NCBI GenBank assembly: GCA_050789255.1
Contig: JBOZRQ010000010.1
Span: forward strand, 62,001-126,000
Direction: 5' to 3'
DNA: 64,000 nucleotides
Source of the DNA: JBOZRQ01 sp050789255
Lineage (GTDB): Bacteria > Bacillota > Sulfobacillia > Symbiobacteriales > Symbiobacteriaceae
Both the position numbers and the translations under genes were made by a program. Shown here piece after piece: positions 50,086-59,447 of the stretch; the stretch's first letter is position 1, and each line of letters begins with the position of its first letter. The notes under the pieces were generated by a model. It was not told where the DNA came from and ran no database searches. It saw nothing but the letters and a program-made list of their open reading frames with translations.

Positions 50086-51927
50086 CTAACCCTGAAGGAC
50101 CCGCAGGGCCGTCTCATGCCGCCCATAGGAGGGCATGATGTAGGCGCCCTGACAGGCCGATCGGGCCGCCGCCAGCAGCTCCCGGGCGATCGCCAGCCCC
50201 TCCTGCTCTGCGGTCGCCTCCGCCTGGCGCATCCGCTGCAAAACGCCGTCGGTGAGCCTGATGCCGGGGATCTCGTTGTGCAGCAACAGTGCGTGCTGGT
50301 AGGAGTGGATCGGGCAGATGCCAGCGATCACAGGGATCGGCGGGCGCCCCAGCCGGTCCAGCAGTTTGGTTTGAATATCGATATCGAAGACGGGCTGGAC
50401 CATGGCAAAGTGGATCCCAGCCTCGATCTTTTTATGGAAGCGCTCGATCTCAAGCCCGAGGTCGGGGGCGTTGGGATTGAGGGCCCCGCCGATAAAGAAG
50501 TGCGCCGGCTGGCCGATGTCGTTGCCCTTGGGGTCGACGCCCCGGTTGTAGCCAGCGAGCATGCGGATCATGCCGATCGAGTCCACATCGTAGACGTTGG
50601 TGGTTCCCGGCGCCAGGCTGCCGGAGTGCGGGTCGCCGGTGACGCAGAGGATGTTGCGCACCCCCAGGGCGTGGGCGCCGATCAACTCAGCCTGCAGGCC
50701 CAGCAGCGTCCGGTCCCGGGGAGTCAGGTGGGTGATGGTCTCCAGGCCTGTCCGCTCCTGAAGCAGAGCACAGGCCAGGGTCGATGACATGCGCACCCGG
50801 GCCATGGGGCTGTCGACCACGTTGACGAACTCCACCCCCGCCTCCCTATACTCCCGGGCGGCGCGCAGGAAGGCGCCTGTCAGGTGGGTGCGGGGTGGAT
50901 GCATCTCGATCATGGTGACGAACTCGCCTGCCTGAAGCTTGGCCGCCAACTGGGTCAGCTTGGCGGGCGCCTTGGGCTTCTCCACGGGCTTTTCAGCGAC
51001 CGGTGCCACGGTGACCGCCACGGTGCGGGTCACCTCGGCAGCCCGCTCCAGGGCGGCGCCCATGGCTGCGATGTGCTCCGGCCCCATGCCGCAGCAGCCG
51101 CCCACCAGGCGGGCGCCGGCCGCCACGGCCCCCAGAGCGAACCCGGCGGCGTACTCGGCCGTGCTGGCGAAGAAGAGCCGGTTGTTGGCCCGGTGGGGCC
51201 AGCCGGCGTTGGGCTTGGCCACCAGCGGGGCGCCGGGCACGGCGGCAGCCATCTCCCGAACCGCCTTGAGGATGCCCCGGGGACCCGACCCACAGTTGGC
51301 GCCGACGGCCGTCGCCCCGCCAGCCATGAGGGCCCGGGCTGCCTCAGCGGCCGTCTGGCCGAGGGCGGTGCGGGCGTCATCATCAAAGGTCATGGTGACG
51401 ATCACCGGCAGGTCGCAGATGGTCCGGGCAGTCTCCAGGGCCAGCAAAGCCTCCGCAAGGTCGGTCTGGGTCTCCAAGACCAGCAGGTCGACCCCGCCCT
51501 CCACGAGGGCCTCCATCTGGGTCCGGTAGACGGCCGCGGCCGTCTCTGCCTTGAGCTGGCCCAGCCCGGTCGATTCCAGGTGCTCGCCCAGCGGGCCGAC
51601 GCTGCCGGCCACGAAGACGTGGGTGCCCTGCAGCTCCCGGACCTCCCGGGCGAGGCGGGCGGCCCTGCGGTTCACTTCGCGGACCTTGTCGCCCGCTCCG
51701 TGGGGCTCCAGCCCCCGGGCGGAGGCGTTATAGGTATGGGTATAGATCACCCTGGACCCTGCCTCGATGAAGCGCTTGTGCGCCTGTTGAACCCGGGAGG
51801 GATCGGTCAGGTTGAGCAGTTCCAGCGAGCCGCCGACCGGGCCGCCCGAGCTCTGAAGCAGGGTGCCCAGGCCCCCGTCGAGCAGGACCGGGCCCTTGGC
51901 GAGCAGTTCTAAGAGTGCGTGTGCCAT
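50086..51927 (-). CDS. Bifunctional homocysteine S-methyltransferase/methylenetetrahydrofolate reductase
   Basis: A 613-residue fusion of the YitJ type. Residues 1-310 are a homocysteine methyltransferase domain (LLDGGLGTLLQSSGG, zinc-binding GGCCGMGPEHI). Residues from about 325 are a MetF-like reductase domain (FVTMIEMHPPRTH, GIRNILCVTGDPH-like VRNILCVTGDPHSG, and NPNAPDLGLEIERF). It supplies methyltetrahydrofolate for MetH, encoded next. ATG 51927 follows CGGAGGC. No S-box or other leader was found in the 160 bp upstream. Confidence 0.94.
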   Translation of the reverse strand: MAHALLELLAKGPVLLDGGLGTLLQSSGGPVGGSLELLNLTDPSRVQQAHKRFIEAGSRVIYTHTYNASARGLEPHGAGDKVREVNRRAARLAREVRELQGTHVFVAGSVGPLGEHLESTGLGQLKAETAAAVYRTQMEALVEGGVDLLVLETQTDLAEALLALETARTICDLPVIVTMTFDDDARTALGQTAAEAARALMAGGATAVGANCGSGPRGILKAVREMAAAVPGAPLVAKPNAGWPHRANNRLFFASTAEYAAGFALGAVAAGARLVGGCCGMGPEHIAAMGAALERAAEVTRTVAVTVAPVAEKPVEKPKAPAKLTQLAAKLQAGEFVTMIEMHPPRTHLTGAFLRAAREYREAGVEFVNVVDSPMARVRMSSTLACALLQERTGLETITHLTPRDRTLLGLQAELIGAHALGVRNILCVTGDPHSGSLAPGTTNVYDVDSIGMIRMLAGYNRGVDPKGNDIGQPAHFFIGGALNPNAPDLGLEIERFHKKIEAGIHFAMVQPVFDIDIQTKLLDRLGRPPIPVIAGICPIHSYQHALLLHNEIPGIRLTDGVLQRMRQAEATAEQEGLAIARELLAAARSACQGAYIMPSYGRHETALRVLQG

Positions 51928-52086
51928 GGCAGCCTCCGGCGTCAAGAATTGGTGCTATGGTAAGCCCTGCGGGCCGATCGCGCAAGGGCGACTGTTTCCA
52001 TGGAGTAGTACAGTAGGCTTTCGTTCTCTCCTCATGCTACCCCGAATATGCTTTGGATGCAAAGCATTACGTAAGGTGGTATCACG

Positions 52087-52956
52087 ATGAAGGCCGAGCA
52101 GCCCCCACAGGCGGTCCATCGGGTGCAGTTCCAGCTCCTGTCCGAAGTGAACGAAGATGAGGCCGACGGCGGTCTGAAGGCAATCTACGACGATATACAG
52201 CGCTGCCTGGGCGTCTCTCTGGTTGGCAGCATGTTCCGCTCCCTGGGCGCCTTCCCGGCCTATCTGGAGCAGGCCTGGGGGGGGCTGCGTCCCAACGTGC
52301 TCTCCCCCGCCTTCGACAGCGGCGCCAACCAGATTCGGGCCGAGGCGGTGCGGCTGATGTCGCAGTGGCCCACCTTCGGCTGCGACGTGCCGCTCCTCTC
52401 CCGGCTGGGCTACCTTCCCGCCGACGTCGAGCACCTGAAGTCGGGCATGGGGACCTTCCACTATGTAAACCCGCAGTGGCTCATGTGGGTCGCTGCGCTG
52501 CGCCAGGCGCGCGAAAACCCCCTCGGACACGCTGTGGCACCGAGGGGGATGATGGAGCCGGACGGCGGCAGTCCGGAGGTGATCCACCAGGTGCCGCCAG
52601 GGGTCGCTCCGCCTGAAGTGGCCACCCGGTTTGCCTGGCTGCAGCGCCTGCTGGGGGTGCCGGTGGTCAGTTCCGACCTGCAGTTCCTCGGAAGCTACCC
52701 GACCTACTTCTACCAGCTCTACCCGCAGCTGCAGGACCTGATTTTGAACCAGGGATTCAACCAGGCGGCTCACTCCCTCGCCCTGCTGGCCAGCCGTCTG
52801 GCCACGCACCTGCCATACCGCTTCGCATGGGAGCCGGGGCACGAAGAGGCCGAACAGCGGGCCGACCTCTTTTACGAACTGCTCCCGCGCATGGTGCTGA
52901 TCTCGGCGCTGATCAACCGCCGGCTGGGTTGCTCCAGCGAGTATTACGTGCGCTGA
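52087..52956 (+). CDS. DehI-family protein (2-haloacid dehalogenase-like)
   Basis: A 289-residue all-helical protein resembling the DehI haloacid dehalogenase family, which shows an internal duplication. The repeat is visible here: GLKAIYDDIQRCLGVSLVGSM, FRSLGAFPAYLEQAWGGLRP in the first half corresponds to RFAWLQRLLGVPVVSSDLQF, LGSYPTYFYQLYPQLQDLIL in the second. True DehI enzymes hydrolyse both stereoisomers of 2-haloacids; whether this paralogue does is unknown. ATG follows AAGGTGGT. It is convergent with, and overlaps by 13 bp, the chemoreceptor gene. Confidence 0.75.
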   Translation: MKAEQPPQAVHRVQFQLLSEVNEDEADGGLKAIYDDIQRCLGVSLVGSMFRSLGAFPAYLEQAWGGLRPNVLSPAFDSGANQIRAEAVRLMSQWPTFGCDVPLLSRLGYLPADVEHLKSGMGTFHYVNPQWLMWVAALRQARENPLGHAVAPRGMMEPDGGSPEVIHQVPPGVAPPEVATRFAWLQRLLGVPVVSSDLQFLGSYPTYFYQLYPQLQDLILNQGFNQAAHSLALLASRLATHLPYRFAWEPGHEEAEQRADLFYELLPRMVLISALINRRLGCSSEYYVR

Positions 52957-54644
52957 GGTCCGTCGGCGACCACCAGCCCCACCCGGAGCGCTCCGAAGCG
53001 GCGCCCGAGCAGGTGGATCGGCACGGCGATGTCGGTGACGACGGCCCCGGTGTCGCGGGCGTACGTCTGGGCCAGGAAGGTGCCCGCTGGGGCGGGCCGG
53101 TCCAGGTCGACACCTTCGCGGGCGAAGCGAGACCGCGGCGCCCGCTTCGGGATGCGGTCGGCGTCTGCCAGGCCGGCCCGTGCCGCCCGCAGGCCCACCG
53201 GGTCGTCATAGATCCGCTTGATGCGGTTTCCCGCCACATCGCGAGCCGGGTCGCCCGTCCAGGACTGGCAGTCCCGCGACGACATCGCGACGGCGAACCC
53301 GTTCACGTCCACCACGCCCATCGAGAGGATGCGGCCCCCCGCCTCCGCCAGGCGCCGGTCGATCACGGCGATCACTGCCTGGTCGACGGCGTGGTCGCCG
53401 CGCGTGCAGAACTTGGGCGGATCGAAGCCGCCGGCAGGAACCCGGCGGACATCAAACAGCCTCCCCAGCCGGGCGATCAAGGGACCTTTCACCTCAACGT
53501 ACTCCGTGTCTAGCACGTCCTCAAGCGCGACCCGCCCATCACGAACGGCCGACTCCATGGCGGATTCCATCTCCCGGACCGCTGCGGCGGCAAAGTCCAG
53601 CGCCCATTCAAAACGGCCGCCGTACCGGAACCGGCCCAGGGCCGCCTGGCCCCTCTCCACCACGGTCGAAAGTTGCCGGTGGCCCATGCCTGCCGTCAGG
53701 TGCTGCAGCTTCTGGATCTCCCCGCTGACCTGGTCCGAGCTGGCGGACATCTCCTCGGCGAGCGCTGCCTGCGTCAGCGCGGTTTCGGACGTCTGGGTGA
53801 TTCCCGTGGTCAAGTCGCTGACCAGGCTGTACATCTCCGCCAGCCGTTCACCAGCGCGCCCCGAAGCCCCGGCAGCCTGAGCGGAAGCATCGGCCAAGCC
53901 CTGCACCGCCGCCCCGGTCCGGTCAATCCCCTCGGTGACCGTCCCGACCATTGCAGCGATCTCCTTGACGGAGCGTGCCGCCTGCTCGGCCAGGCGGCGG
54001 ATCTCGGCGGCCACCACAGCAAAGCCCCGACCCTGTTCGCCGGCGTGCGCAGCCTCGATCGCGGCGTTCAGCGAAAGCAGGTTTGTCCGGCTGGCGACCG
54101 CACTGACCGTGCCCGCGATCTGGCCAATCCCTGTCACCTGGGCCAGCAGGGACTGCACCTGCCGCCGTGTGTCGGCGGACCGCTCCACCAGCGCGCGCAG
54201 TTGGTCACCAGCGGCGGCCACCTCCCGCTGTCCCGCCCCCGCCAGCGCCCTTAGCTGACCGGCATGGGAGGCGCCCTGTTCGGCGGCCGCAGCCACCTCC
54301 GAAGCGCTTGCTGCGACGCTCTGGACCGTGCCGGCCAGGCCCTGCATCGCCTCGGCCTGCCGGAGCATGGCCGATTGCAGCGTCGACAGGTCCATGCGGA
54401 CCCGCGCCTCCATCACACCCGCCTCGTGGACCGTATCTTCGACGGAGAGCAGCGAAGCCACCAGCAGGTTCAGGAACCGGTTCAACGCGGCTGCAGCCGG
54501 CGAGCACGGGTCCGTCTCCGGCAACTCCAACCGCTGGGTCAGGTCCGCTGTGCCGGTGCATAACCCGGTCAGAAAGGAAGTCAACGCCTCCACATTTCTC
54601 CCCCCCAAAATGCGTCGGCTGAACAAATATGACTCAGTAGTCAT
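52944..54644 (-). CDS. Soluble methyl-accepting-type receptor with C-terminal sensor domain
   Basis: A receptor of about 566 residues without membrane segments. The MCP signalling domain is in the N-terminal half; its hairpin tip reads ASRTNLLSLNAAIEAAHAGE and is followed by GRGFAVVAAEIRRLAEQAAR. The C-terminal ~230 residues form a Cache/PAS-like sensor (MGVVDVNGFAVAMSS, DDPVGLRAA, AVVTDIAVPIHLLGRRFGAL). This reversed order indicates a cytoplasmic sensor. The ATG at 54644 lies within a palindromic operator and lacks a ribosome binding site; a GTG at 54593 after GGGGGGAG is an alternative start. No other chemotaxis gene is in the window. Confidence 0.85.
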   Translation of the reverse strand: MTTESYLFSRRILGGRNVEALTSFLTGLCTGTADLTQRLELPETDPCSPAAAALNRFLNLLVASLLSVEDTVHEAGVMEARVRMDLSTLQSAMLRQAEAMQGLAGTVQSVAASASEVAAAAEQGASHAGQLRALAGAGQREVAAAGDQLRALVERSADTRRQVQSLLAQVTGIGQIAGTVSAVASRTNLLSLNAAIEAAHAGEQGRGFAVVAAEIRRLAEQAARSVKEIAAMVGTVTEGIDRTGAAVQGLADASAQAAGASGRAGERLAEMYSLVSDLTTGITQTSETALTQAALAEEMSASSDQVSGEIQKLQHLTAGMGHRQLSTVVERGQAALGRFRYGGRFEWALDFAAAAVREMESAMESAVRDGRVALEDVLDTEYVEVKGPLIARLGRLFDVRRVPAGGFDPPKFCTRGDHAVDQAVIAVIDRRLAEAGGRILSMGVVDVNGFAVAMSSRDCQSWTGDPARDVAGNRIKRIYDDPVGLRAARAGLADADRIPKRAPRSRFAREGVDLDRPAPAGTFLAQTYARDTGAVVTDIAVPIHLLGRRFGALRVGLVVADGPQRT

Positions 54645-54647
54645 ATT
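54626..54647. promoter_or_regulatory. TetR-type operator before chemoreceptor gene
   Basis: AATATGACT and AGTCATATT form perfect 9-bp arms around CAGT. The half-site matches the operator of the TetR-dikinase operon at 28928-28966. Confidence 0.55.
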
Positions 54648-54757
54648 TTGCTGAGTATTAATATACGACCCGTGAAGCAACTCTCCTCCTGGCCCACGGA
54701 ACGTTATACCATGCCAATTCGTCAATGGAGAGAATTGCAACATGGAGTGATCTCCCA

Positions 54758-56392
54758 ATGAAGCCCAAGGCTGCTCTTATCCTTCTATTGCTGATCCTGA
54801 CCGCGTGCAGCCGCCCGCCGGGTGCGGCCCCAGCGCCCGAAAGCCCGCCTGCCACGGACAAGCCGGCGGAGCAGCCCCCCGTCTCCGACCCGGCCCCCGC
54901 CAAAACAGGTGATCTGATCTTGGCCTGCGGCACTGCGTCAAAGCCGAGCGTTGCCGCAGTCTCCACCCCGGCTGCTCCGGCTGGGTGGGAGCGGAGCTTT
55001 CCACAGGCCACCAGCCGCAACCTGACGAGTGTCACCTATGGCAACGGTCTATTTCTTGCCGTGGGCGACGAAGGCACGGCGATCTCCTCGCCCGACGGCG
55101 AGCGGTGGTCGGTGGCGCTGTCCGGCCAGAGCGTGGCCCTGAACGGCGTCGCCTTCGGCGGCGGCCGCTTCGTGGCAGTCGGTCAGGACGGTACCATCCT
55201 CAGCTCCGCCGACGGGAAGGGATGGAGCAAGCGGGCCCTGAGCGGCGTCGGAGAGTTGAAGGAGATCGCCTTTGGCAATGGGCGGTTCGTAACCATCAAC
55301 ACCACCGGCGCCGTCTGGACCTCCACCGACGGGGAGTCCTGGTCTGCGTGCACGGGCGAGGGACCGAAGCTGAGCCGTCTTAGCTTCCAGAACGGCCTGT
55401 TCGCCGCCTTCGGGCCCGGCGGGGGCAAGGATCAGCCCAGCCGGCGCGTCTACACCTCGGGGGACGGACTCCAGTGGACCGCCCGAGAAGAGGTCACTGC
55501 GCTGGACGTCAACCCTGCCTTCGTTTACGGCAACGGGCAGTTCCTGGTGGTCGCCTCGCAGAACGAGGGCGCCGTCTCCAGCGACGGTGTCACCTGGCGC
55601 CGCCACACCCTGACCTACGAGGTTGGCGGCGGCTACTGGGGCTACGGCGGGGCAGCCTACGGCGACGGCCAATTCCTGCTCCCGATCAACGCCTGCGACC
55701 CCGGCGGGTGCGTCGCCAACCTGCTGGTCTCGACCGACGGCGCGAAGTGGACCTCCGTGGGCTTCGCCGCCGACGTAAAGTCCGTGACCTTCGGCGGGGA
55801 CCGGTTTGTGGGCGTCGGCGACCGGGGCAGCATCGTCGCCCTGAGCGGCTCCAAGGTGCTCTATAAGAGCATGGCGGCCGAAATGGACTTGACGCAACTG
55901 GCATATGGCGGCGGCCGGTTCGTCGCGATGGGCTGGCTGGGCACGCTCTTCGTCTCGCAGGATGGCCGCAACTGGACCGGACCGGAGCCGAACCAGTGGG
56001 GGCCCCTGATTACCGGTGAACTGCAACTGATTCACGGTGGCAGCCTCTTTGTTGCCACCGGCGTGCAGAAGCACACGGGCTGGGTGGTCTATGTCTCGGC
56101 GGACGGCAAGCAGTGGAAGGCCACGCTGAATGTCAGCGAGCAGTATGGCAACGAGGCCGCCATCAAGCGGGCAAGCTACAAGGACGGCCAGTGGGTCGTG
56201 GAGCTCAAAGATGGACGTGCCGTTGGCTCCAAGGACGGCCAGAGCTGGGCGCCGGTCCCGGCCAGCGCCGCCGGGCCGGAGACCAAACCCCTGTCTGTCG
56301 TCCTCCCCGGCGAGAATGTCCTCGCGGCCGCAGAAGGGGGCGGGCACATCCTGGCGCTGACCGCCAAGAGCGAGATCTGGATCAAGAAGTAG
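54758..56392 (+). CDS. Lipoprotein with beta-propeller (BNR/Ycf48-like) repeats
   Basis: A 544-residue predicted lipoprotein. The signal peptide ends in the lipobox LTAC with Cys17; a Pro/Ala-rich linker follows. The rest is built from about eight repeats of the form G-x-G-x-F-V-A-V-G-x-x-G-T-I-x-x-S-x-D-G-x-x-W (for example GGGRFVAVGQDGTILSSADG and GNGRFVTINTTGAVWTSTDG), typical of sialidase-like or photosystem-assembly-like propellers. It is probably an extracellular binding protein. ATG 54758 follows GGAGTGATC. It is followed after 19 bp by the quinone oxidoreductase gene. Confidence 0.85.
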   Translation: MKPKAALILLLLILTACSRPPGAAPAPESPPATDKPAEQPPVSDPAPAKTGDLILACGTASKPSVAAVSTPAAPAGWERSFPQATSRNLTSVTYGNGLFLAVGDEGTAISSPDGERWSVALSGQSVALNGVAFGGGRFVAVGQDGTILSSADGKGWSKRALSGVGELKEIAFGNGRFVTINTTGAVWTSTDGESWSACTGEGPKLSRLSFQNGLFAAFGPGGGKDQPSRRVYTSGDGLQWTAREEVTALDVNPAFVYGNGQFLVVASQNEGAVSSDGVTWRRHTLTYEVGGGYWGYGGAAYGDGQFLLPINACDPGGCVANLLVSTDGAKWTSVGFAADVKSVTFGGDRFVGVGDRGSIVALSGSKVLYKSMAAEMDLTQLAYGGGRFVAMGWLGTLFVSQDGRNWTGPEPNQWGPLITGELQLIHGGSLFVATGVQKHTGWVVYVSADGKQWKATLNVSEQYGNEAAIKRASYKDGQWVVELKDGRAVGSKDGQSWAPVPASAAGPETKPLSVVLPGENVLAAAEGGGHILALTAKSEIWIKK

Positions 56393-56411
56393 AAACGGAG
56401 GCCGAGGCCAC

Positions 56412-57437
56412 ATGCGCGCCATTCAAATCACCGGCTACGGTGACGTCGACCGCCTGGTTGCGGGGGAGTTCCCCGACCCGGCGCCCGGCCCCGGCGAGGT
56501 AGCGATTGAGGTCGAGGCATTCGGCATCAACTTTGCCGATGTGCTGGCCCGGGTGGGGCTCTACGTGCAGGCGCCGAAGCCCCCCTTCATCCCGGGCTTC
56601 GAGGTGGCGGGCACCATCGCTGCCGTGGGCGCCGGGGTGTCCGACCTGCGGCCCGGCGACCGGGTGGTCTCGCTGACCGAGTTCGGCGGCTACGCCACCC
56701 GGGTGGTCGTGCCGGCGATGGCGGCCTGCCCGATCCCCGCTGGCCTCTCGATGACCGAGGCGGCCGGGCTCACCGTCACCGGAGTGACGGCCTACCACGG
56801 CCTGATAGTCCAGGGCGCCGTCACCGGCGGGGAGTGGGTCCTGGTGCAGGCTGCAGCCGGCGGTGTGGGCCTGGCTGCGGTCCAGCTGGCCAAGAACGCC
56901 GGCGCCCGGGTGATCGGCACCTGTGGCGGCGCCCGCAAGGTGGCCTTCCTGCGGGACTTCGGCGTCGAGCACGTGATCGACTACCGCTCCGAGGACGTGG
57001 CGGCCCGCATTCGCGAGATCACCGGCGGCGACGGCCTGGACGCTATCCTCGACAGCATCGGCAGCGATTTCGTGCGGACCGGCCTGTCGCTCTTGGGTCC
57101 AGGCGGCCGCTTCGTCGCGATCGGCGCGGCCAACTTTGCGCCCCAGCGGAACCGGAACCTCTGGCAGTTAGCCCGGGAGTATCTCAAGACCCCCCGGCTC
57201 CACCCGCTCACCCTGCTCGGCCAGTCGAAGTCTTACATCGGCGTGCAGATGCTCGTTCTGGGACGGAAAAAGCCCGGCGTCCTGCGCCGGGCCTTGGAGG
57301 CGGTATTGGCTGAGGCTGCGGCCAGCAGGATCCGGTCGGTCATCGACCGGGTGCTGCCAGTTGCCGAGATCCGGGAAGCCCATCGGCGGATGCAAGGCCG
57401 GGAGAGCATCGGGAAGCTAGTGATGACCTGGCATTAG
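56412..57437 (+). CDS. NAD(P)H:quinone oxidoreductase, zinc-free MDR family
   Basis: A 341-residue medium-chain dehydrogenase/reductase of the quinone oxidoreductase branch. The N-terminal GroES-like fold has GINFADVLARVGLY and PGFEVAGTIAAVG; the nucleotide-binding site is LVQAAAGGVGLAAVQLAKN. The zinc-ligand Cys of alcohol dehydrogenases is absent. Substrate is probably a quinone or enone. ATG follows AACGGAGG. It is convergent with the molybdopterin enzyme gene, overlapping by 21 bp. Confidence 0.9.
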   Translation: MRAIQITGYGDVDRLVAGEFPDPAPGPGEVAIEVEAFGINFADVLARVGLYVQAPKPPFIPGFEVAGTIAAVGAGVSDLRPGDRVVSLTEFGGYATRVVVPAMAACPIPAGLSMTEAAGLTVTGVTAYHGLIVQGAVTGGEWVLVQAAAGGVGLAAVQLAKNAGARVIGTCGGARKVAFLRDFGVEHVIDYRSEDVAARIREITGGDGLDAILDSIGSDFVRTGLSLLGPGGRFVAIGAANFAPQRNRNLWQLAREYLKTPRLHPLTLLGQSKSYIGVQMLVLGRKKPGVLRRALEAVLAEAAASRIRSVIDRVLPVAEIREAHRRMQGRESIGKLVMTWH

Positions 57438-59432
57438 CCGCACATCGACCCAGGTGGACTGGTACGTGGCGCCGGCGCCCATGTCGGACAAGCGGTCGCT
57501 GGTGAGCACGTTGACCGGCCCGCCCGAGAGGTACCGGCTCCGACCCCGCTGCCCCTCCAGGACGACCACGCCGGGGATGGTATCCTCGGTGACCCGGGCG
57601 TACACGCCGACATAGCCCGCACCATTGAAGACCTCTACCTGATCGCCGTCCGCGACCCCGCGGGCGGCGGCATCGTTTGGATGGAGCAAGCAGCGGGGCT
57701 CGCCCTCCAGGCGCTGCAGGGCCTCGACGGCGGCAAAGGCCGTGTGGTGCTGTGCGTGGCCGGGGGCGGTCAGAAGCCGCAGGGGCCAGGTCCCGCCCGC
57801 ATCGGTCTCAGCGGGGTCGGGCGCCCAGTGTGGCAGCGGCGGAAGGCCGGCCTCGGCGAGGGCTTGGGCGTAGAAGTACGTCTGCTTCGGACCGGGGGAG
57901 CTGTAGTTCAGGCGCACGGGGCCGCCCTCCAGGAGACGCTCCAGGGTCAGCTCGGCCGTGGGGCCGGTCGCCCCGGCCAGCATGGCTGCCATGTGCTCCC
58001 GTGCGGTCCTGGTGAAGACCGGGTCGGCCAGGCCGAAGCGCCGGGCCAACTCCTCTGCAAGCCACTGGTTCGACCGGGACTCGCCGAGGGGTTCGATCAC
58101 CCGCGGCCCATACTGGGCGTAGTAGGTCCCGTAGCTGCGGTAGAGGTCCTCGGTCTCCACCGGCGTGCAGGCCGGCAGCACAATGTCGGCGTAAAGGGCC
58201 GTGTCGGACAAGAACGGGTCGTGGACCACGGTGAAAAGGTCCTCGCGGCTCAGCCCTTCCACAACCCGGCGGTGATCCGGACACGTGACCGCCGGGTTGT
58301 TCGCGGCCACGAAGAGGGCCATGACCGGCGGGTCGCTCAGTTCGGTGAGGGCGCGGCCAAGCAGGCTGTGGTTGATCTCCCGGGTCGGGCGCTCCAAGAG
58401 ATCGGGGCGCCGCAGGGCGTCGTAGTCGAAGCCCCAGGCCGAGGCGGTCTCCATGAGGGCGCCCCCGCCCCGCTTCTGCCAGGCTCCCACCACGGAGGGC
58501 AGCAGGGCCACGGTGCGCACCGCCATGCCGCCGCCGGCGTGGCGGGACATGCCCATGCCCACCCGGATGAACGGCGCCCGGGCCTTGCCGTACAGGTGCG
58601 CCAGCCGCTCCACATCCGCTGCCGACAGGCCGGTGATCTCGGCGACCCGCTCGGGGCTGTAGGCCGGCAGCACCTGCTCCACCAACTGATCGAAGCCGAC
58701 ATTGGCTGAAACGTTCTGCAGGCCGTCCCGGACAAGGACGTGCATGATGCCCAGGGCCAGCGCCGTGTCGGTTCCGACCTTGGGCGCCAGGTGCCAGTCG
58801 GACCGGCGGGCGGTGCGGGTGCGGTAAGGATCGATCACGATCAGCTGGGCGCCGCGCCTGCGCGCCTCATCAATAAACGGCACGATGTGCGCGTTGGTCG
58901 TAGCCACGTTGGCGCCCCAGCAGATCACCAGGTCCGAGTCGACGACCGTCTCGGGGTCGGTACCGGGCGTGTGGCCCAGGGCGTACTCCCAGCCCGCCTC
59001 GCACGCCGAGTCGCAGACGGTGCCCGCAGCAAACCGGCTGGCGCCCAGGGCGTGGAAGAGCGCCCGGACGATGTTTCGGTTGACCAGGCCCATGTGGCCG
59101 CTGTAGGCATAGCCCAGCAGGGCCTCTGACCCATGGGTGTCGATGATTGAGCGCCAGCGCTGCACGATTTCGGTGAGCGCCTCGTCCCAGGAGATCGGGG
59201 CGAACTGGCCGCTCCCCTTGGGCCCCGTCCGGCGGAGCGGGGTCAGAACGCGCCCGGGGGCGTGGACCCGTTCGGGGTAGCGGTTCACCTTGCCACAGAG
59301 CCAGCCGCCCGTGAACGGATGGTCGGGGTCCCCCTCCACCTTCAGCAGGCGGCCATCCGCCACCGTAGCGATCATGGAGCACTGGTCCGGGCAGTCATGG
59401 GGGCAGACCGTGCGAATGCGGAGTTGCGTCAT
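57417..59432 (-). CDS. Molybdopterin-dependent oxidoreductase
   Basis: A 671-residue enzyme of the DMSO-reductase superfamily. A [4Fe-4S] site is formed by CPHDCPDQC near the N-terminus and LCGKVNR. The molybdopterin-binding parts follow (SDLVICWGANVATTNAHIVP, GMGMSRHAGGGMAVRTVALL) and the dinucleotide-binding domain closes the chain (TAPGHAQHHTAF, LHPNDAAARGVADGDQVEVF). There is no Tat signal, so it is cytoplasmic. The possible metal ligand lies in GTVCDSACEAG. No partner subunit is adjacent, so the redox partner and substrate are unknown. ATG follows CAGGAGG. Confidence 0.9.
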   Translation of the reverse strand: MTQLRIRTVCPHDCPDQCSMIATVADGRLLKVEGDPDHPFTGGWLCGKVNRYPERVHAPGRVLTPLRRTGPKGSGQFAPISWDEALTEIVQRWRSIIDTHGSEALLGYAYSGHMGLVNRNIVRALFHALGASRFAAGTVCDSACEAGWEYALGHTPGTDPETVVDSDLVICWGANVATTNAHIVPFIDEARRRGAQLIVIDPYRTRTARRSDWHLAPKVGTDTALALGIMHVLVRDGLQNVSANVGFDQLVEQVLPAYSPERVAEITGLSAADVERLAHLYGKARAPFIRVGMGMSRHAGGGMAVRTVALLPSVVGAWQKRGGGALMETASAWGFDYDALRRPDLLERPTREINHSLLGRALTELSDPPVMALFVAANNPAVTCPDHRRVVEGLSREDLFTVVHDPFLSDTALYADIVLPACTPVETEDLYRSYGTYYAQYGPRVIEPLGESRSNQWLAEELARRFGLADPVFTRTAREHMAAMLAGATGPTAELTLERLLEGGPVRLNYSSPGPKQTYFYAQALAEAGLPPLPHWAPDPAETDAGGTWPLRLLTAPGHAQHHTAFAAVEALQRLEGEPRCLLHPNDAAARGVADGDQVEVFNGAGYVGVYARVTEDTIPGVVVLEGQRGRSRYLSGGPVNVLTSDRLSDMGAGATYQSTWVDVRLMPGHH

Positions 59433-59447
59433 GGTACCTCCTGCGGT

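Noticed and set aside
51928..52086. SAM or cobalamin riboswitch before the methionine genes
   Set aside because: The ~160-bp gap shows neither the S-box core nor a B12-box, and no terminator/antiterminator pair.
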